DNA from: Marinobacter sp050379415
GTDB taxonomy: Bacteria > Pseudomonadota > Gammaproteobacteria > Pseudomonadales > Oleiphilaceae
Assembly: GCF_050379415.1 (NCBI RefSeq)
Contig: NZ_JBNRLS010000002.1
Coordinates: 806,001-870,000, forward strand
Length of the DNA stretch: 64,000 nucleotides
Direction: 5' to 3'
Part shown: piece after piece, positions 26,293 to 35,500 of the stretch
Numbering within the stretch: the first letter of the stretch is position 1
Layout: each line of letters starts with the position of its first letter
The notes under the pieces: generated by a model
Databases searched by the model: none
Seen by the model: the letters and a program-made list of their open reading frames with translations, nothing else
What the model was told of the DNA's origin: nothing
Program-made: the position numbers and the translations under genes

Positions 26293-27488
26293 TCTGATTT
26301 TCCTTCGGGTGATCCTTTGCCGTTATCGGAGGCGGACCGTTCCCCTTCTCGCGCACCACTCTCGCGTTCGCCATTGTCCTGGCCGGAGAGACGTACACCA
26401 TCGGGAAGGTGCAGGGTACGGGTCGGGAACGCCACCTCGGCACCATAGCCTTCTATAATATCGCTGATCCGGAGCAGCACATCCTGCTTGATCTCATGGA
26501 ACCGAACCCACTGGGTGGTCTTGGTGAAGGTGTACACCATGATGTCGAGGGATGAGCTGTTGAACGCCACGAAATTGACGATCAGGGTCCGCTGGGTCTC
26601 GATCTCTTCGTGATTCTCCAGCATGGAACGGATATCTGAGACGATGTCGGCCATCTGGCTGACATCCGCGTAGCGGATCCCGATGGTTTCGTAGATCCGG
26701 CGGTTGTACATGCGCGACGGGTTTTCCACCGCAATGGTGGTAAACGCCGCGTTGGGCACGTACAACGGGCGCTGGTCGAAGGTGCGAATCGTCGTCACCC
26801 GCCAGCCGATATGCTCAACCGTGCCCTCGATGTTTCTGTCCGGTGAACGGACCCAGTCGCCAACCTTGAAGGGTCGGTCCAGATGCACAATCATGCCCCC
26901 GAAAAAGTTGGCCAGCAGGTCCTTGGCGGCAAAACCCACCGCAATACCACCCACACCACCGAAGGCCAGCACCCCGGAAATACTGTAGCCGAGAGTCTGC
27001 ATCACAATCAGCACGGCGGTAATGATGACCACAGCCCTGGACAGTTTGCTCACCGCGTTCACGGTGGTGTAGTCCATGGGTTTTTTCATCTTCATCGGGG
27101 AAACAAGGATCTGCTCGGCCTGCTTGATCATTCCCAGCAATGACCAGACCACAATCCAGATAAAGCCCAGTTCCAGCAGTTTCTGATTGGCCTTGAAGAT
27201 CTCGGCTTCCGAGTAGTGGTGGGCGACTTCCGCGGCCCAGTACACGCCCTGGAGCCAGACAAAGGCAACAAGCGGCCGCCGGGCTGCGTGCAACAGGGCA
27301 TCATCCCAGATATTCCGGGTATTGCTGAATTTACGCTCGAGCACTCGCACCACGTGGCTCGCCAAGTACGCGACTATGGCGGTACCAAAGACCAGCGCAA
27401 AAACGATAATGCCGGTTCGCCAGCCCTGGGAGAGCAGCCCGAAACCCTTGATCCACTCGTTGATTGTTGCCAGCAGCTCTCCGATCAT
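26289..27488 (-). CDS. MscS-family mechanosensitive channel
   Basis: This 399-residue protein has about four N-terminal transmembrane segments. The pore helix and beta domain then read SGVLAFGGVGGIAVGFAAKDLLANFFGG (near 168-195), with the Gly/Ala packing of MscS TM3, and VGDWVRSPDRNIEGTVEHIGWRVTTIRTFD. The C-terminal 30 residues are a hydrophilic, charged tail. It would release osmolytes on hypo-osmotic shock. ATGA overlap with the phosphorylase gene indicates cotranslation, though no functional link is obvious. Confidence 0.9.
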   Translation of the reverse strand: MIGELLATINEWIKGFGLLSQGWRTGIIVFALVFGTAIVAYLASHVVRVLERKFSNTRNIWDDALLHAARRPLVAFVWLQGVYWAAEVAHHYSEAEIFKANQKLLELGFIWIVVWSLLGMIKQAEQILVSPMKMKKPMDYTTVNAVSKLSRAVVIITAVLIVMQTLGYSISGVLAFGGVGGIAVGFAAKDLLANFFGGMIVHLDRPFKVGDWVRSPDRNIEGTVEHIGWRVTTIRTFDQRPLYVPNAAFTTIAVENPSRMYNRRIYETIGIRYADVSQMADIVSDIRSMLENHEEIETQRTLIVNFVAFNSSSLDIMVYTFTKTTQWVRFHEIKQDVLLRISDIIEGYGAEVAFPTRTLHLPDGVRLSGQDNGERESGAREGERSASDNGKGSPEGKSE

Positions 27489-27511
27489 CGATTCCCTCGG
27501 ATGAAAAATGG

Positions 27512-28012
27512 TTAGAGGATTACAACCCGAAGCCCGGCCTGTACCCGGTCAAACAGCTCGATCACATCCGGATTGCGCATCCGGATGCAGCCATGGGATC
27601 TGGGAACCCCCATGGGCTCGGTAGCCGGTGTGCCGTGAATGTATATGAAGCGACGGAAAGTATCGACCCCGGGACCGCGGTTTTTGCCCGGCTCCAGGCC
27701 GCACAACCAGATGATGCGACTGAGGATCCAGTCCCGGTCGGGATGCGCCAGTGCCAGTTCAGGACAGTAGATTTCACCGGTGGGACGACGGGCCCGGAAT
27801 ACCGTATTTTCTGGCAGCCCCTGGCCCACCATCGCGCGGATGTAGTGTTCGCCCCGCGGGGTGCAGCCACTGCCGTCCTGCTCCCCTGCCCCGTTCAGGG
27901 CCGTGGATACCGGATAGCGGGCAATGATATGGCCCTGGTTACTCACCAGGGACAGGGTCTGGGCAGCGATGGATACTGCCAGGTGATCAATGTGCTTCGG
28001 TGATTGGCTCAA
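27512..28012 (-). CDS. L,D-transpeptidase (YkuD domain)
   Basis: This 166-residue YkuD-fold protein has the catalytic motif IYIHGTP followed by PRSHGCIRMRNPDV; the Cys in SHGCIRM is the nucleophile. Such enzymes make 3-3 cross-links or attach proteins to peptidoglycan. I see no signal peptide, which is typical of the short ErfK/YbiS-like group sometimes annotated as cytoplasmic, so export is uncertain. It starts 23 bases upstream of the mscS-like gene and is probably cotranscribed with it. Confidence 0.88.
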   Translation of the reverse strand: MSQSPKHIDHLAVSIAAQTLSLVSNQGHIIARYPVSTALNGAGEQDGSGCTPRGEHYIRAMVGQGLPENTVFRARRPTGEIYCPELALAHPDRDWILSRIIWLCGLEPGKNRGPGVDTFRRFIYIHGTPATEPMGVPRSHGCIRMRNPDVIELFDRVQAGLRVVIL

Positions 28013-28073
28013 AACCGGTCGGGCTCCGTATCCGGACTATTCCAGACCGGAAGCCTAACCGAGGGAGCTGAAC

Positions 28074-28751
28074 TCAGGCAACCGAGACCTTACTGCTTTT
28101 GGGCGGAACCAGCATGGTGTCTTCGGCCTGCATGCCGGCAGCCAGGAAAGGTACGAGGCGCATGGCGATCTCCTGGACCGAGGTTTCGACACCGGTCTTG
28201 TTCTGCAGGATGTCACGCAGGGCATCGGAGCTGGACATGGTGAAGGCGGTCGCTCCGAGCATGAACTGGATGCGCCAGTAGCGGTCTACGGCCGAAAGCT
28301 GAGGGGTCGCAGCCTTGAGCAGACGCATGAACCGGCTGAACGGATCGCCGTACTCCTGCTCGAGGAACTTCCGCAGATGGCCCTGGGACTGGGTGTAGGC
28401 AAGACCGAGCAGGCGCATGAAGATGGAGATACCCTTCTCATTCCGCTGGGGCATCCGGACAGCACTTTCGGTCAGAGCCCAGAGAGTCTGATTCAGGGTC
28501 GGCGGCTGATCGCCGCAGCTTTCCTCAAGCTCGTCAAAGGCTTTTTCCAGGGTGGCGGAAAACGGCGTGAGGAATCGGGCAAAGACCGCGTGGATCAGCG
28601 CGTTCTTCGAACCAAAGTGGTAATTGACAGCGGCGAGGTTTACTTTAGCCTTACTGGTAATCATCCGGAGGGAAGTTTCGGAAAACCCGCGCTCGGCGAA
28701 CAGTTCCTCGGCTGCGTCAAGAATCCGGTCTACGGTATCAGATTGCGCCAT
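28074..28751 (-). CDS. psrA: TetR-family regulator PsrA
   Basis: This 225-residue regulator has a TetR HTH (RILDAAEELFAERGFSETSLRMITSKAKVNLAAVNYHFGS at residues 7-47), nearly the PsrA sequence I recall from Pseudomonas. PsrA senses long-chain fatty acids, represses itself and beta-oxidation genes, and activates rpoS in Pseudomonas. I chose ATG 28751 (MAQSDTV), which matches the family start. An 18-residue upstream extension to 28805 would run through its own promoter and operator. A PsrA-type operator lies over the -10 (28786-28798), which predicts autorepression. Confidence 0.93.
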   Translation of the reverse strand: MAQSDTVDRILDAAEELFAERGFSETSLRMITSKAKVNLAAVNYHFGSKNALIHAVFARFLTPFSATLEKAFDELEESCGDQPPTLNQTLWALTESAVRMPQRNEKGISIFMRLLGLAYTQSQGHLRKFLEQEYGDPFSRFMRLLKAATPQLSAVDRYWRIQFMLGATAFTMSSSDALRDILQNKTGVETSVQEIAMRLVPFLAAGMQAEDTMLVPPKSSKVSVA

Positions 28752-28785
28752 CTTGTTATCGGTGCCTCTAGCGTACATCTGTTTT

Positions 28786-28798
28786 AAACATACGTTTG
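28786..28798. promoter_or_regulatory. PsrA-type operator in the psrA promoter
   Basis: AAAC-ATAC-GTTTG fits the known PsrA consensus (G/C)AAAC-N2-4-GTTT(G/C). It overlaps the predicted -10 of psrA, consistent with autorepression. Confidence 0.75.
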
Positions 28799-28815
28799 AA
28801 GCCAATTTATGTCAA
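28787..28815 (-). promoter_or_regulatory. sigma70 promoter of psrA
   Basis: On the minus strand a perfect TTGACA (28810-28815) is followed after 17 bases by TATGTT (28787-28792), 35 bases before the chosen psrA start. Confidence 0.75.
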
Positions 28816-28874
28816 GTTTGTTATCCTTCTGCTTCCCGCCACAGCGCACAGGCCCCAAAGCCAAGAGGTAATCT

Positions 28875-29486
28875 ATGTTCACAGGAATTGTCCAGGGAAT
28901 CGCCACCATTGACGAGGTCACCGCCCGGCCGGGACTGAGCACGCTGGCGGTGCGACTCCCTGAAGACAAGGTCGAGGGCGTGAGTATCGGCGCCTCCGTG
29001 GCCATCAATGGCACCTGCCTGACCGTAACCCGCCAGGACGGCGCAACGCTGTACTTTGATGCCATGCAGGAGACCCTGCGACTGACCACACTCGGCGAAC
29101 TCAAGGCAGGCGACGCGGTAAACTTCGAGCGGGCAGCACGCATTGGTGACGAGATCGGCGGGCACCTGCTGTCAGGGCATGTGCATACCACGGCCAGGAT
29201 CGTGGAAATCGAGCGCCCGGAGAATAACGTCACGATCTGGTTTGAAGTGCCCGAAGAGTGGACCCGTTACATCTTTCCCAAAGGCTACATTGCCATCAAT
29301 GGCGCCAGCCTGACCATTGGCGAGGTCCAGGATAACCGGTTCAACGTGCACCTGATTCCGGAAACCCTGAGAGCCACCACCTTCGGCAAGGCGGAGACCG
29401 GGGACCGGGTCAACATCGAGATCGACAGCCAGACCCAGACCATTGTCGACACTCTGGCACGCCTGGGTTACGACCGCCCGGCCTGA
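28875..29486 (+). CDS. ribE: riboflavin synthase, alpha subunit type
   Basis: This 203-residue enzyme dismutates two molecules of 6,7-dimethyl-8-ribityllumazine to riboflavin. It is built of two tandem lumazine-binding repeats: MFTGIVQG ... VAINGTCLTV (1-50) and GGHLLSGHV ... IAINGASLTIGEV (95-150). A good AGAGG precedes the ATG. It stands alone, divergent from psrA, outside a rib operon. No FMN riboswitch fits in the 60-base upstream gap. Its 3' end overlaps the convergent rlmG by 19 bases. The gene is also called ribC in E. coli. Confidence 0.93.
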   Translation: MFTGIVQGIATIDEVTARPGLSTLAVRLPEDKVEGVSIGASVAINGTCLTVTRQDGATLYFDAMQETLRLTTLGELKAGDAVNFERAARIGDEIGGHLLSGHVHTTARIVEIERPENNVTIWFEVPEEWTRYIFPKGYIAINGASLTIGEVQDNRFNVHLIPETLRATTFGKAETGDRVNIEIDSQTQTIVDTLARLGYDRPA

Positions 29487-30607
29487 AACACCACAAACTT
29501 CGGGTCCGCATCCAGCTGACGCAGCGTCGGAAAATCACGCCTGAGGGTTCGGTGGTACCCCAGGTGGCGGTTGCCCACCATAAGCAAATGGCCGCCTGCC
29601 GCAAGATGCCGGGCAGCCTGCCGGAACAGTCGCAGGGCGATATGGTCCCCCACCACACCCCCTTCGTGGAATGGCGGGTTGAGCAGGATCAGGTCAAACG
29701 CGCCGGCCTCTTCCGGAATGCCATCGGCATGACAAAAGGATGCACGGGCGCCCGGAAAAGCCCGACTGACATTGTGCCCGGCGCTCAGCACCGCGTGGCT
29801 GGAGACATCGGTGAAGGTGACCGCCAGCTCCGGTCGAGCCGACAGGGCCTGAAGCCCGAGCACACCGTTCCCGCAGGCGAGATCCAGCACTCGGGCATCG
29901 GCACCGAGCGCCGCCACGGCTTCGGTGACATGTGGCAACAGCAGCCGTGTGCCGATGTCCAGCTTCTCCCGGGCGAACACTGCCGGCAGGGCCTCCACCC
30001 GAACACCGTTATCCAGGGCATAGCCCTTCCATAATCCCGGCCACTCGTTCAGGCTCGCCTGCCCCCTGCTACACACAACAACTCTCGCCTTCTTGCGCGC
30101 GGGTAACACCTGCTCGGTCACCACCGCCCCGGCAAAGACATCGACGCTCCGATCCGGCAGGTGCTTGATCATGCCCCCGGCCAGGACCCTGCCCTGTTCC
30201 GACAGCACTCCGTTGAGCCAACGCAACAGCCAGGCCAGATAGTCCGCCTGGCGGGGAATCCGCAACACGACGAGATCAAAAGGGCCCGCAGGCGGATCCT
30301 GCCAGCAGGTGGCAAGAGGCGCGTTGGTTACCGACGGATTGGCCCTGGCGTTCACTACCAGAGCCTCGGCCAGTCCGGCGTTGTCCGCCACCAGTTCCGG
30401 GGCAAAACGGGCAAGGCCCAGAGACAGTGCGCCGAACTGGTCATCCACAATGAGGACGCTGGCGTGTGGCCGGTCCTGAAGGAACGTTGTCGCCGTTTCC
30501 AGCAACAGCTCGTCGGCCGCATCCCAGGCCCTGAGCGACTTGTCACCGCCGCCGGGGCGGGCCAATGAAAGTGGACCATCAGGAGTCTGGAGCTTTGCGC
30601 TTGTCAT
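29468..30607 (-). CDS. rlmG: 23S rRNA guanine-N2 methyltransferase (RlmG-like)
   Basis: This 379-residue enzyme has a degenerate N-terminal methyltransferase-like half and a catalytic C-terminal half with VLDLACGNGVLGLQAL (SAM site) and LILLNPPFHEGG (the NPPF motif of N2-guanine methyltransferases). The size matches E. coli RlmG (G1835). I chose ATG 30607 (MTSAKLQ); an upstream ATG at 30634 would add nine residues. The paralogous rsmC gene lies just upstream on the same strand, separated by about 130 bases. Confidence 0.85.
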   Translation of the reverse strand: MTSAKLQTPDGPLSLARPGGGDKSLRAWDAADELLLETATTFLQDRPHASVLIVDDQFGALSLGLARFAPELVADNAGLAEALVVNARANPSVTNAPLATCWQDPPAGPFDLVVLRIPRQADYLAWLLRWLNGVLSEQGRVLAGGMIKHLPDRSVDVFAGAVVTEQVLPARKKARVVVCSRGQASLNEWPGLWKGYALDNGVRVEALPAVFAREKLDIGTRLLLPHVTEAVAALGADARVLDLACGNGVLGLQALSARPELAVTFTDVSSHAVLSAGHNVSRAFPGARASFCHADGIPEEAGAFDLILLNPPFHEGGVVGDHIALRLFRQAARHLAAGGHLLMVGNRHLGYHRTLRRDFPTLRQLDADPKFVVFQAGRS

Positions 30608-30707
30608 TTCGGGCTTTCCGGAGAGGCAATTCATGAGGGCGCCTATTCTAGGCTGTTTATTCTAGAAATTAACCCTACAGTCGACGGTGTTCATGCAATT
30701 CACCTTT

Positions 30708-30732
30708 GCCCCTCACCCCAGGGGCTTTTTTT
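30708..30732 (+). terminator. orphan plus-strand rho-independent terminator
   Basis: GCCCCT-CACCCC-AGGGGC is a six-base GC stem followed by seven T on the plus strand. It lies between two minus-strand genes (rsmC end and rlmG start), so it does not serve either. On the minus strand no T-run follows the stem. Confidence 0.6.
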
Positions 30733-30738
30733 ATTCCT

Positions 30739-31785
30739 TCAGCGGCGAAAAGCGCGATAGACGGTGAACCGGCGGGTTTGCTCCAGTCGTTCCACTGTGC
30801 CGACATGGCGCCGGATCTGGTCTTCATAAGGCAGGAAACTGTTCGCCACCAGCCGCAACTCTCCTCCGGATTCGAGATGGGAAGCGACCTCCCGGAGGAA
30901 ACGCTCGGTCATGGACGTATCGGTCCGGACGCCGGTATGAAACGGCGGATTGGTGACAATGGCGGGCCATTTACCCTCGACACCCGAGAGGCCGTCCGAG
31001 GCACGGATATCCCCCACACTCCCATTGCGTTCATAGGTTGCCCGGGCACAGATCACCGCCTGCGACTGGACATCGAGACCATCGACCCGGGCAGCGGCCT
31101 GATCCGACTGTTGCTGCCAACGCTGTAGCCAGCTGCCGATTACCCCGGCACCACAGGCAAAATCCAGTAGTCGGCCGGCGCTGACAGGTTCACTGGCGAG
31201 GCTATCCAGCAACAGGGCCGTCCCCTCATCCAGTTCACCAAGGCTGAAGACGCCCGGCATACCGGCTACATCGATGTTGACACCGGCATGCTCTATAGGT
31301 GTCCAGGTGATCCAGTCCGCCAACGTGAACTCCCGGGACGGCTCCGCAACCTCTGCGCTCCACACCTGGCAATGGCGGGCACTGTCCACCTTGCCGGCAT
31401 CGGGCAACCAGGCCTTGAGCTGCTTGACCGCGCCAGCGATACCTTCTTTTTTCTCGCCCACCAGGATCAACCGGGCACCGACCCTGGCCAGCCATAACGC
31501 CAGAGCCAGTCGCAGGTCGAGTTCGGCCCTGGCCTTGGGCAGGAAAACCACGACGGTGTCGAGAGTGGCGGTCTGGAGACCGGGATCGTCATAACCGAAA
31601 CAGGCCTGCCAGCCGGGGACCTGGCTCAGCGCGCTGTAAACGCCGGCATGCTCACTCATGACAAGACCACTATCTCCTACCAGGGGCAGGATGGCCGGGT
31701 CTGTCACGCCTAGCAGGCCGACGGTGCCACCCAGCAGGTCACTGTTACGCAGCAATGCCTCGTGGGAATTGGGAAGAGAGGACAT
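30739..31785 (-). CDS. rsmC: 16S rRNA guanine-N2 methyltransferase (RsmC-like)
   Basis: This 348-residue enzyme has the same two-half architecture as RlmG: a degenerate N-terminal domain, then LLDFACGAGVIGSWL and the motif PAIVTNPPFHTGV. This matches RsmC, which modifies G1207 of 16S rRNA. I chose ATG 31785 (MSSLPNSHEALLRNSDLL, the family start). It begins seven bases after the carbonic anhydrase stop, so the two are cotranscribed. Confidence 0.88.
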   Translation of the reverse strand: MSSLPNSHEALLRNSDLLGGTVGLLGVTDPAILPLVGDSGLVMSEHAGVYSALSQVPGWQACFGYDDPGLQTATLDTVVVFLPKARAELDLRLALALWLARVGARLILVGEKKEGIAGAVKQLKAWLPDAGKVDSARHCQVWSAEVAEPSREFTLADWITWTPIEHAGVNIDVAGMPGVFSLGELDEGTALLLDSLASEPVSAGRLLDFACGAGVIGSWLQRWQQQSDQAAARVDGLDVQSQAVICARATYERNGSVGDIRASDGLSGVEGKWPAIVTNPPFHTGVRTDTSMTERFLREVASHLESGGELRLVANSFLPYEDQIRRHVGTVERLEQTRRFTVYRAFRR

Positions 31786-31792
31786 GAAGCGA

Positions 31793-32473
31793 TCAGGCCA
31801 GTTTCTGGCGACCAGCACGGACCGGACGCTGAACCAGCTCTTCGACCGCATTCTGCCGGACCCGCTCCCGCTCTTCCTCGTTGGAGATGGACAGCCCCAT
31901 GTCCCGGAGCAGGCCATCGGCTACGTCATAGACAAAACCATGAACAGTCAGTGGCTGCCCGCGACGCCAGGCTTCCTGGACGATGTTGTTCTGGCACACG
32001 TGGCCCACCTGTTCCACCACATTGAGCTCGCACAGGCGATCGACCCGATCCTGCTCGCTCGGGATCGCGTCCAGCGTCGCCTCATGGCGATCGCGCACGT
32101 CCTGGACATGGCGCAGCCAGTTGCTGATCAGACCAAAACCTTCGTTCAGCAGGGCCGCGCGTACACCGCCACAGCCGTAATGCCCCACCACCAGAATGTG
32201 CTTCACCTTGAGCACTTCGATGGCAAACTGCAGGACCGACAGGCAATTGAAGTCGGTGTGCACCACCACGTTGGCCACGTTGCGGTGAACAAAAAGCTCG
32301 CCAGGCAGCAGATCCACGATCTGGTTTGCCGGGACCCGGCTATCGGCACATCCGATCCACAGGTATTCCGGCGCCTGTTGATTGGACAGACGATCGAAGA
32401 ACTTGGGATCGACAGCCTTGATGCCGTTGGCCCAGGCGCGGTTCTTATCCAGCAGATGATCTAGCTGCCCCAT
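31793..32473 (-). CDS. can: beta-class carbonic anhydrase
   Basis: This 226-residue zinc enzyme interconverts CO2 and bicarbonate. Ligands C42, D44 (GCADSR), H98 and C101 (GHYGCGG) sit at the same numbers as in E. coli Can. R46 of the Asp-Arg dyad is present. It supplies bicarbonate for carboxylations. It lies between gdhB and rsmC on the same strand, with a 66-base gap to gdhB. Confidence 0.96.
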   Translation of the reverse strand: MGQLDHLLDKNRAWANGIKAVDPKFFDRLSNQQAPEYLWIGCADSRVPANQIVDLLPGELFVHRNVANVVVHTDFNCLSVLQFAIEVLKVKHILVVGHYGCGGVRAALLNEGFGLISNWLRHVQDVRDRHEATLDAIPSEQDRVDRLCELNVVEQVGHVCQNNIVQEAWRRGQPLTVHGFVYDVADGLLRDMGLSISNEEERERVRQNAVEELVQRPVRAGRQKLA

Positions 32474-32539
32474 GCAAACAACTCCCGATTTTCATAAAAG
32501 TGCCGGAATTGAAAGCGAATCATTGTGAAAACGCAATAC

Positions 32540-35500
32540 TCAGTTGGTCTCAAGTCCGACTTCACCCTGGGGCTGATGGATCGTGCTCTGGGCCAGATCC
32601 AGCAATTCCCGCAATGCAACCGAGAACATGGCGTACTCGGGCTCCCGGGCGCTCTTGAGTTCCGCCAGCATGGATTTCCAGCGATCAATCAATTGTTCAT
32701 GCTGCTGCATCCAGCTTTCCACGCAGGCGGGCACATCCGATGGTTTTTCTGCCAGTTTCAAGACCCCGGTGGTCAGAGCCCGTTGCTGCCAGTCCAGGTC
32801 TTCCCGGAAGCTCTCCCGGGCCAGTGCCTCCCAGTGGGACACCGGCTGCAGATCGGCAATGGCCGTGGCAAACCAGGTCAGGTCGAGCCGGTCACCCAGT
32901 TCGAAATAGAGATTGGCCACCGTCTTCAGGGGCATACCGGTAGCCTCCTTGGCCTCAATGATGCCCAGGGAGGAATACAGATAACCGGTCCCGGAAACCA
33001 CCGATGCAAGTTCCTTGGGCAAACCCGCCTCGACGAGATTTGTGTGGCGTTTCTCCCAGGACTGGCGTGCCTGCTCGCCGAGATAGTCCGGCAGGCCGGC
33101 GGTAATGGCCCAGACACTGTCGGCGAACCGTTCCATGTGGCTCTGGATGCTGAGCTCGGCCCGGCGGTTACGCAGCAACCAACGCACGGACCGGCGCATC
33201 AGGCGCATCAGGTCCTGCATCAGCTCCATCTGGAGCCTGGCCGGAATGTGGAAATCCAGTGACTCGATCCTGTCCCACCAGTTATCAATGCGGAACACAT
33301 CCCGCGCGATAATCCATGCCAGGGCGATGGAAGCAGCGTCGGCACCGGTGGACTGATTCAGGCGCTCCACAAAGGTAATGCCCATGTGGTTGACCATGTC
33401 ATTGGCAATCTGCGTGGCGATGATTTCGCGCCGCAGCTGGTGCTCACCCAGTTCCGAACTGAACTGCTGGGTCAGGGCTCGGGGGAAGACCTTGTACATT
33501 TCTCCCGCCAGCAGAGGCTCATCCGGCAGGGTGCTGTCGATCAGCGTCTGCTTGAGATCGCCTTTGACATAGGAGATCAGCACTGACAACTCCGGCCGGG
33601 TCAGCCCCTTCTTGTCGAGCTTGCGCTCGGACAGGGTTTCATCGTCCGGCAGGAACTCCAGGGCCCGGTTGAGTTTGCCCTCGCTCTCGAAGGTGTTCAT
33701 CAGCCGGCGGTATTCCTCCAGACGCGTGGCCGCATCCTCGCTGGCGATACTGATGGCCTGGGTCTGACGGTAGTTGTTCTTCAGAACCAGAGACGCGACA
33801 TCGTCGGTCATCTCCTCCAGCATCACGTTCCGCTGCTTCTCGGTGAGATCGCCCACGGCCACGGCCCGGTTGAGCAGGATCTTCATGTTGACCTCATGGT
33901 CCGAGCAATCCACACCACCGGAGTTGTCGATGAAGTCGGTATTCAGACGGCCACCCTTGAGGGCGTATTCGATCCGGCCCAGCTGGGTCAGCCCCAGGTT
34001 GCCGCCCTCACCCACTACCTTGCAGCGCAGCTCTGAGCCGTTGATCCGGAGGCCATCGTTGGCCTTGTCGCCCACATCGGTATTGGATTCGGAGCTGGCC
34101 TTGACGTAGGTGCCGATACCACCCACCCAGAGCAGGTCCACCTGGGACTTCAGAATATGGGAGATCAGCATGTTGGGCGGCACTCGATCGGCCTTGATCC
34201 CCAGCAGCTTCTTCATCTCGGGGCTGACCGGGATCGATTTGGCGTTGCGGCTGAACACCCCACCGCCCTTGGAGATCAGTTTGGTGTCGTAGTCCGTCCA
34301 GGCGGACCGGGGCATTTCGAACAGGCGCTTGCGCTCACGGTAGCTGGCTTCGGCATCCGGATCCGGATCGACGAAAATGTGAATGTGGTTGAACGCCGCC
34401 ACCAGCCGGGTCTTCTCCGAGCACAGCATGCCATTTCCGAATACATCCCCGCCCATATCGCCGATGCCGATGGCGGTGAATTCGTCCAATCCCGGGTTGA
34501 TGCCCATCTCGCGGAAGTGCCGCTCCACAGAGACCCAGGCACCCCGGGCGGTAATGCCCATCTTCTTGTGGTCATACCCGTTACTGCCTCCGGAGGCGAA
34601 CGCGTCGCCCATCCAGAACCCGTATTCCGCGGCCAGGCCATTGGCAATATCGGAGAAGGTCGCGGTGCCCTTGTCGGCAGCCACAACGAGATAGTGATCG
34701 TCATCGTCATGCCGGATAACCCGCTCCGGCGGCTCTATCCCGGCATCCACCAGATTATCGGTAATATCCAGCAGGCCGCGGATAAAGGTCTTGTAGGCCT
34801 CGATACCTTCGGCCTGAAACGCTTCCCGATCCGAGGGATCCGGCAGTCGTTTGGCCACGAAACCACCCTTGGCACCGACCGGCACAATGACCGCGTTCTT
34901 CACCTGCTGCGCCTTGACCAGACCAAGGATCTCGGTGCGGTAATCCTCGAAACGGTCGGACCAGCGCAGTCCGCCACGGGCGACCTTGCCGCCACGGAGG
35001 TGCACCCCCTCGACCCTCGGCGAGTATACGAAGATCTCGAACATTGGCAGTGGCAGCGGCATGTCCGGAATGCGGGAAGGATCAAATTTCGCACTGATGT
35101 AGGACTTCGGCTTGCCGTCCGCATCGAACTGGAAGTAATTGGTTCGCAGGGTGGCCTGCATCAACTCCATGTAAAGACGCAGAACCCGGTCTTCGCTGAG
35201 ATTTTCGACCTCGTCCAGGCCGGCGTTGAATTCGATCTCCAGTTTTTGCTGCGCAGCCTCGCTCTTGCCCTTGCTCTGCTGGCGCTCGGGATTGAAGCGG
35301 ATATCGAACAGATCCAGCAAGGTTCTGGTCAGCTGGACATGGTTGACCAGGGTATTGGAGATGAATGTCTGACTGTTGGAGAACCGGATCTGACGCATGT
35401 AGCGGGCATAGGTCCGCAGCAGGGCAATCTCGCGCCAGCTCATGTAAGAGGACAACAACAAACGGTTGAAGGCGTCGTTCTCCGCCTCGCCGTGCCAGAC

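Noticed and set aside
28752..28805. 18-residue N-terminal extension of PsrA
   Set aside because: It overlaps the predicted -10 and operator, and the family start is MAQS at 28751.
28806..28874. FMN riboswitch before ribE
   Set aside because: The gap is too short and holds the psrA promoter; no RFN element segments are seen.
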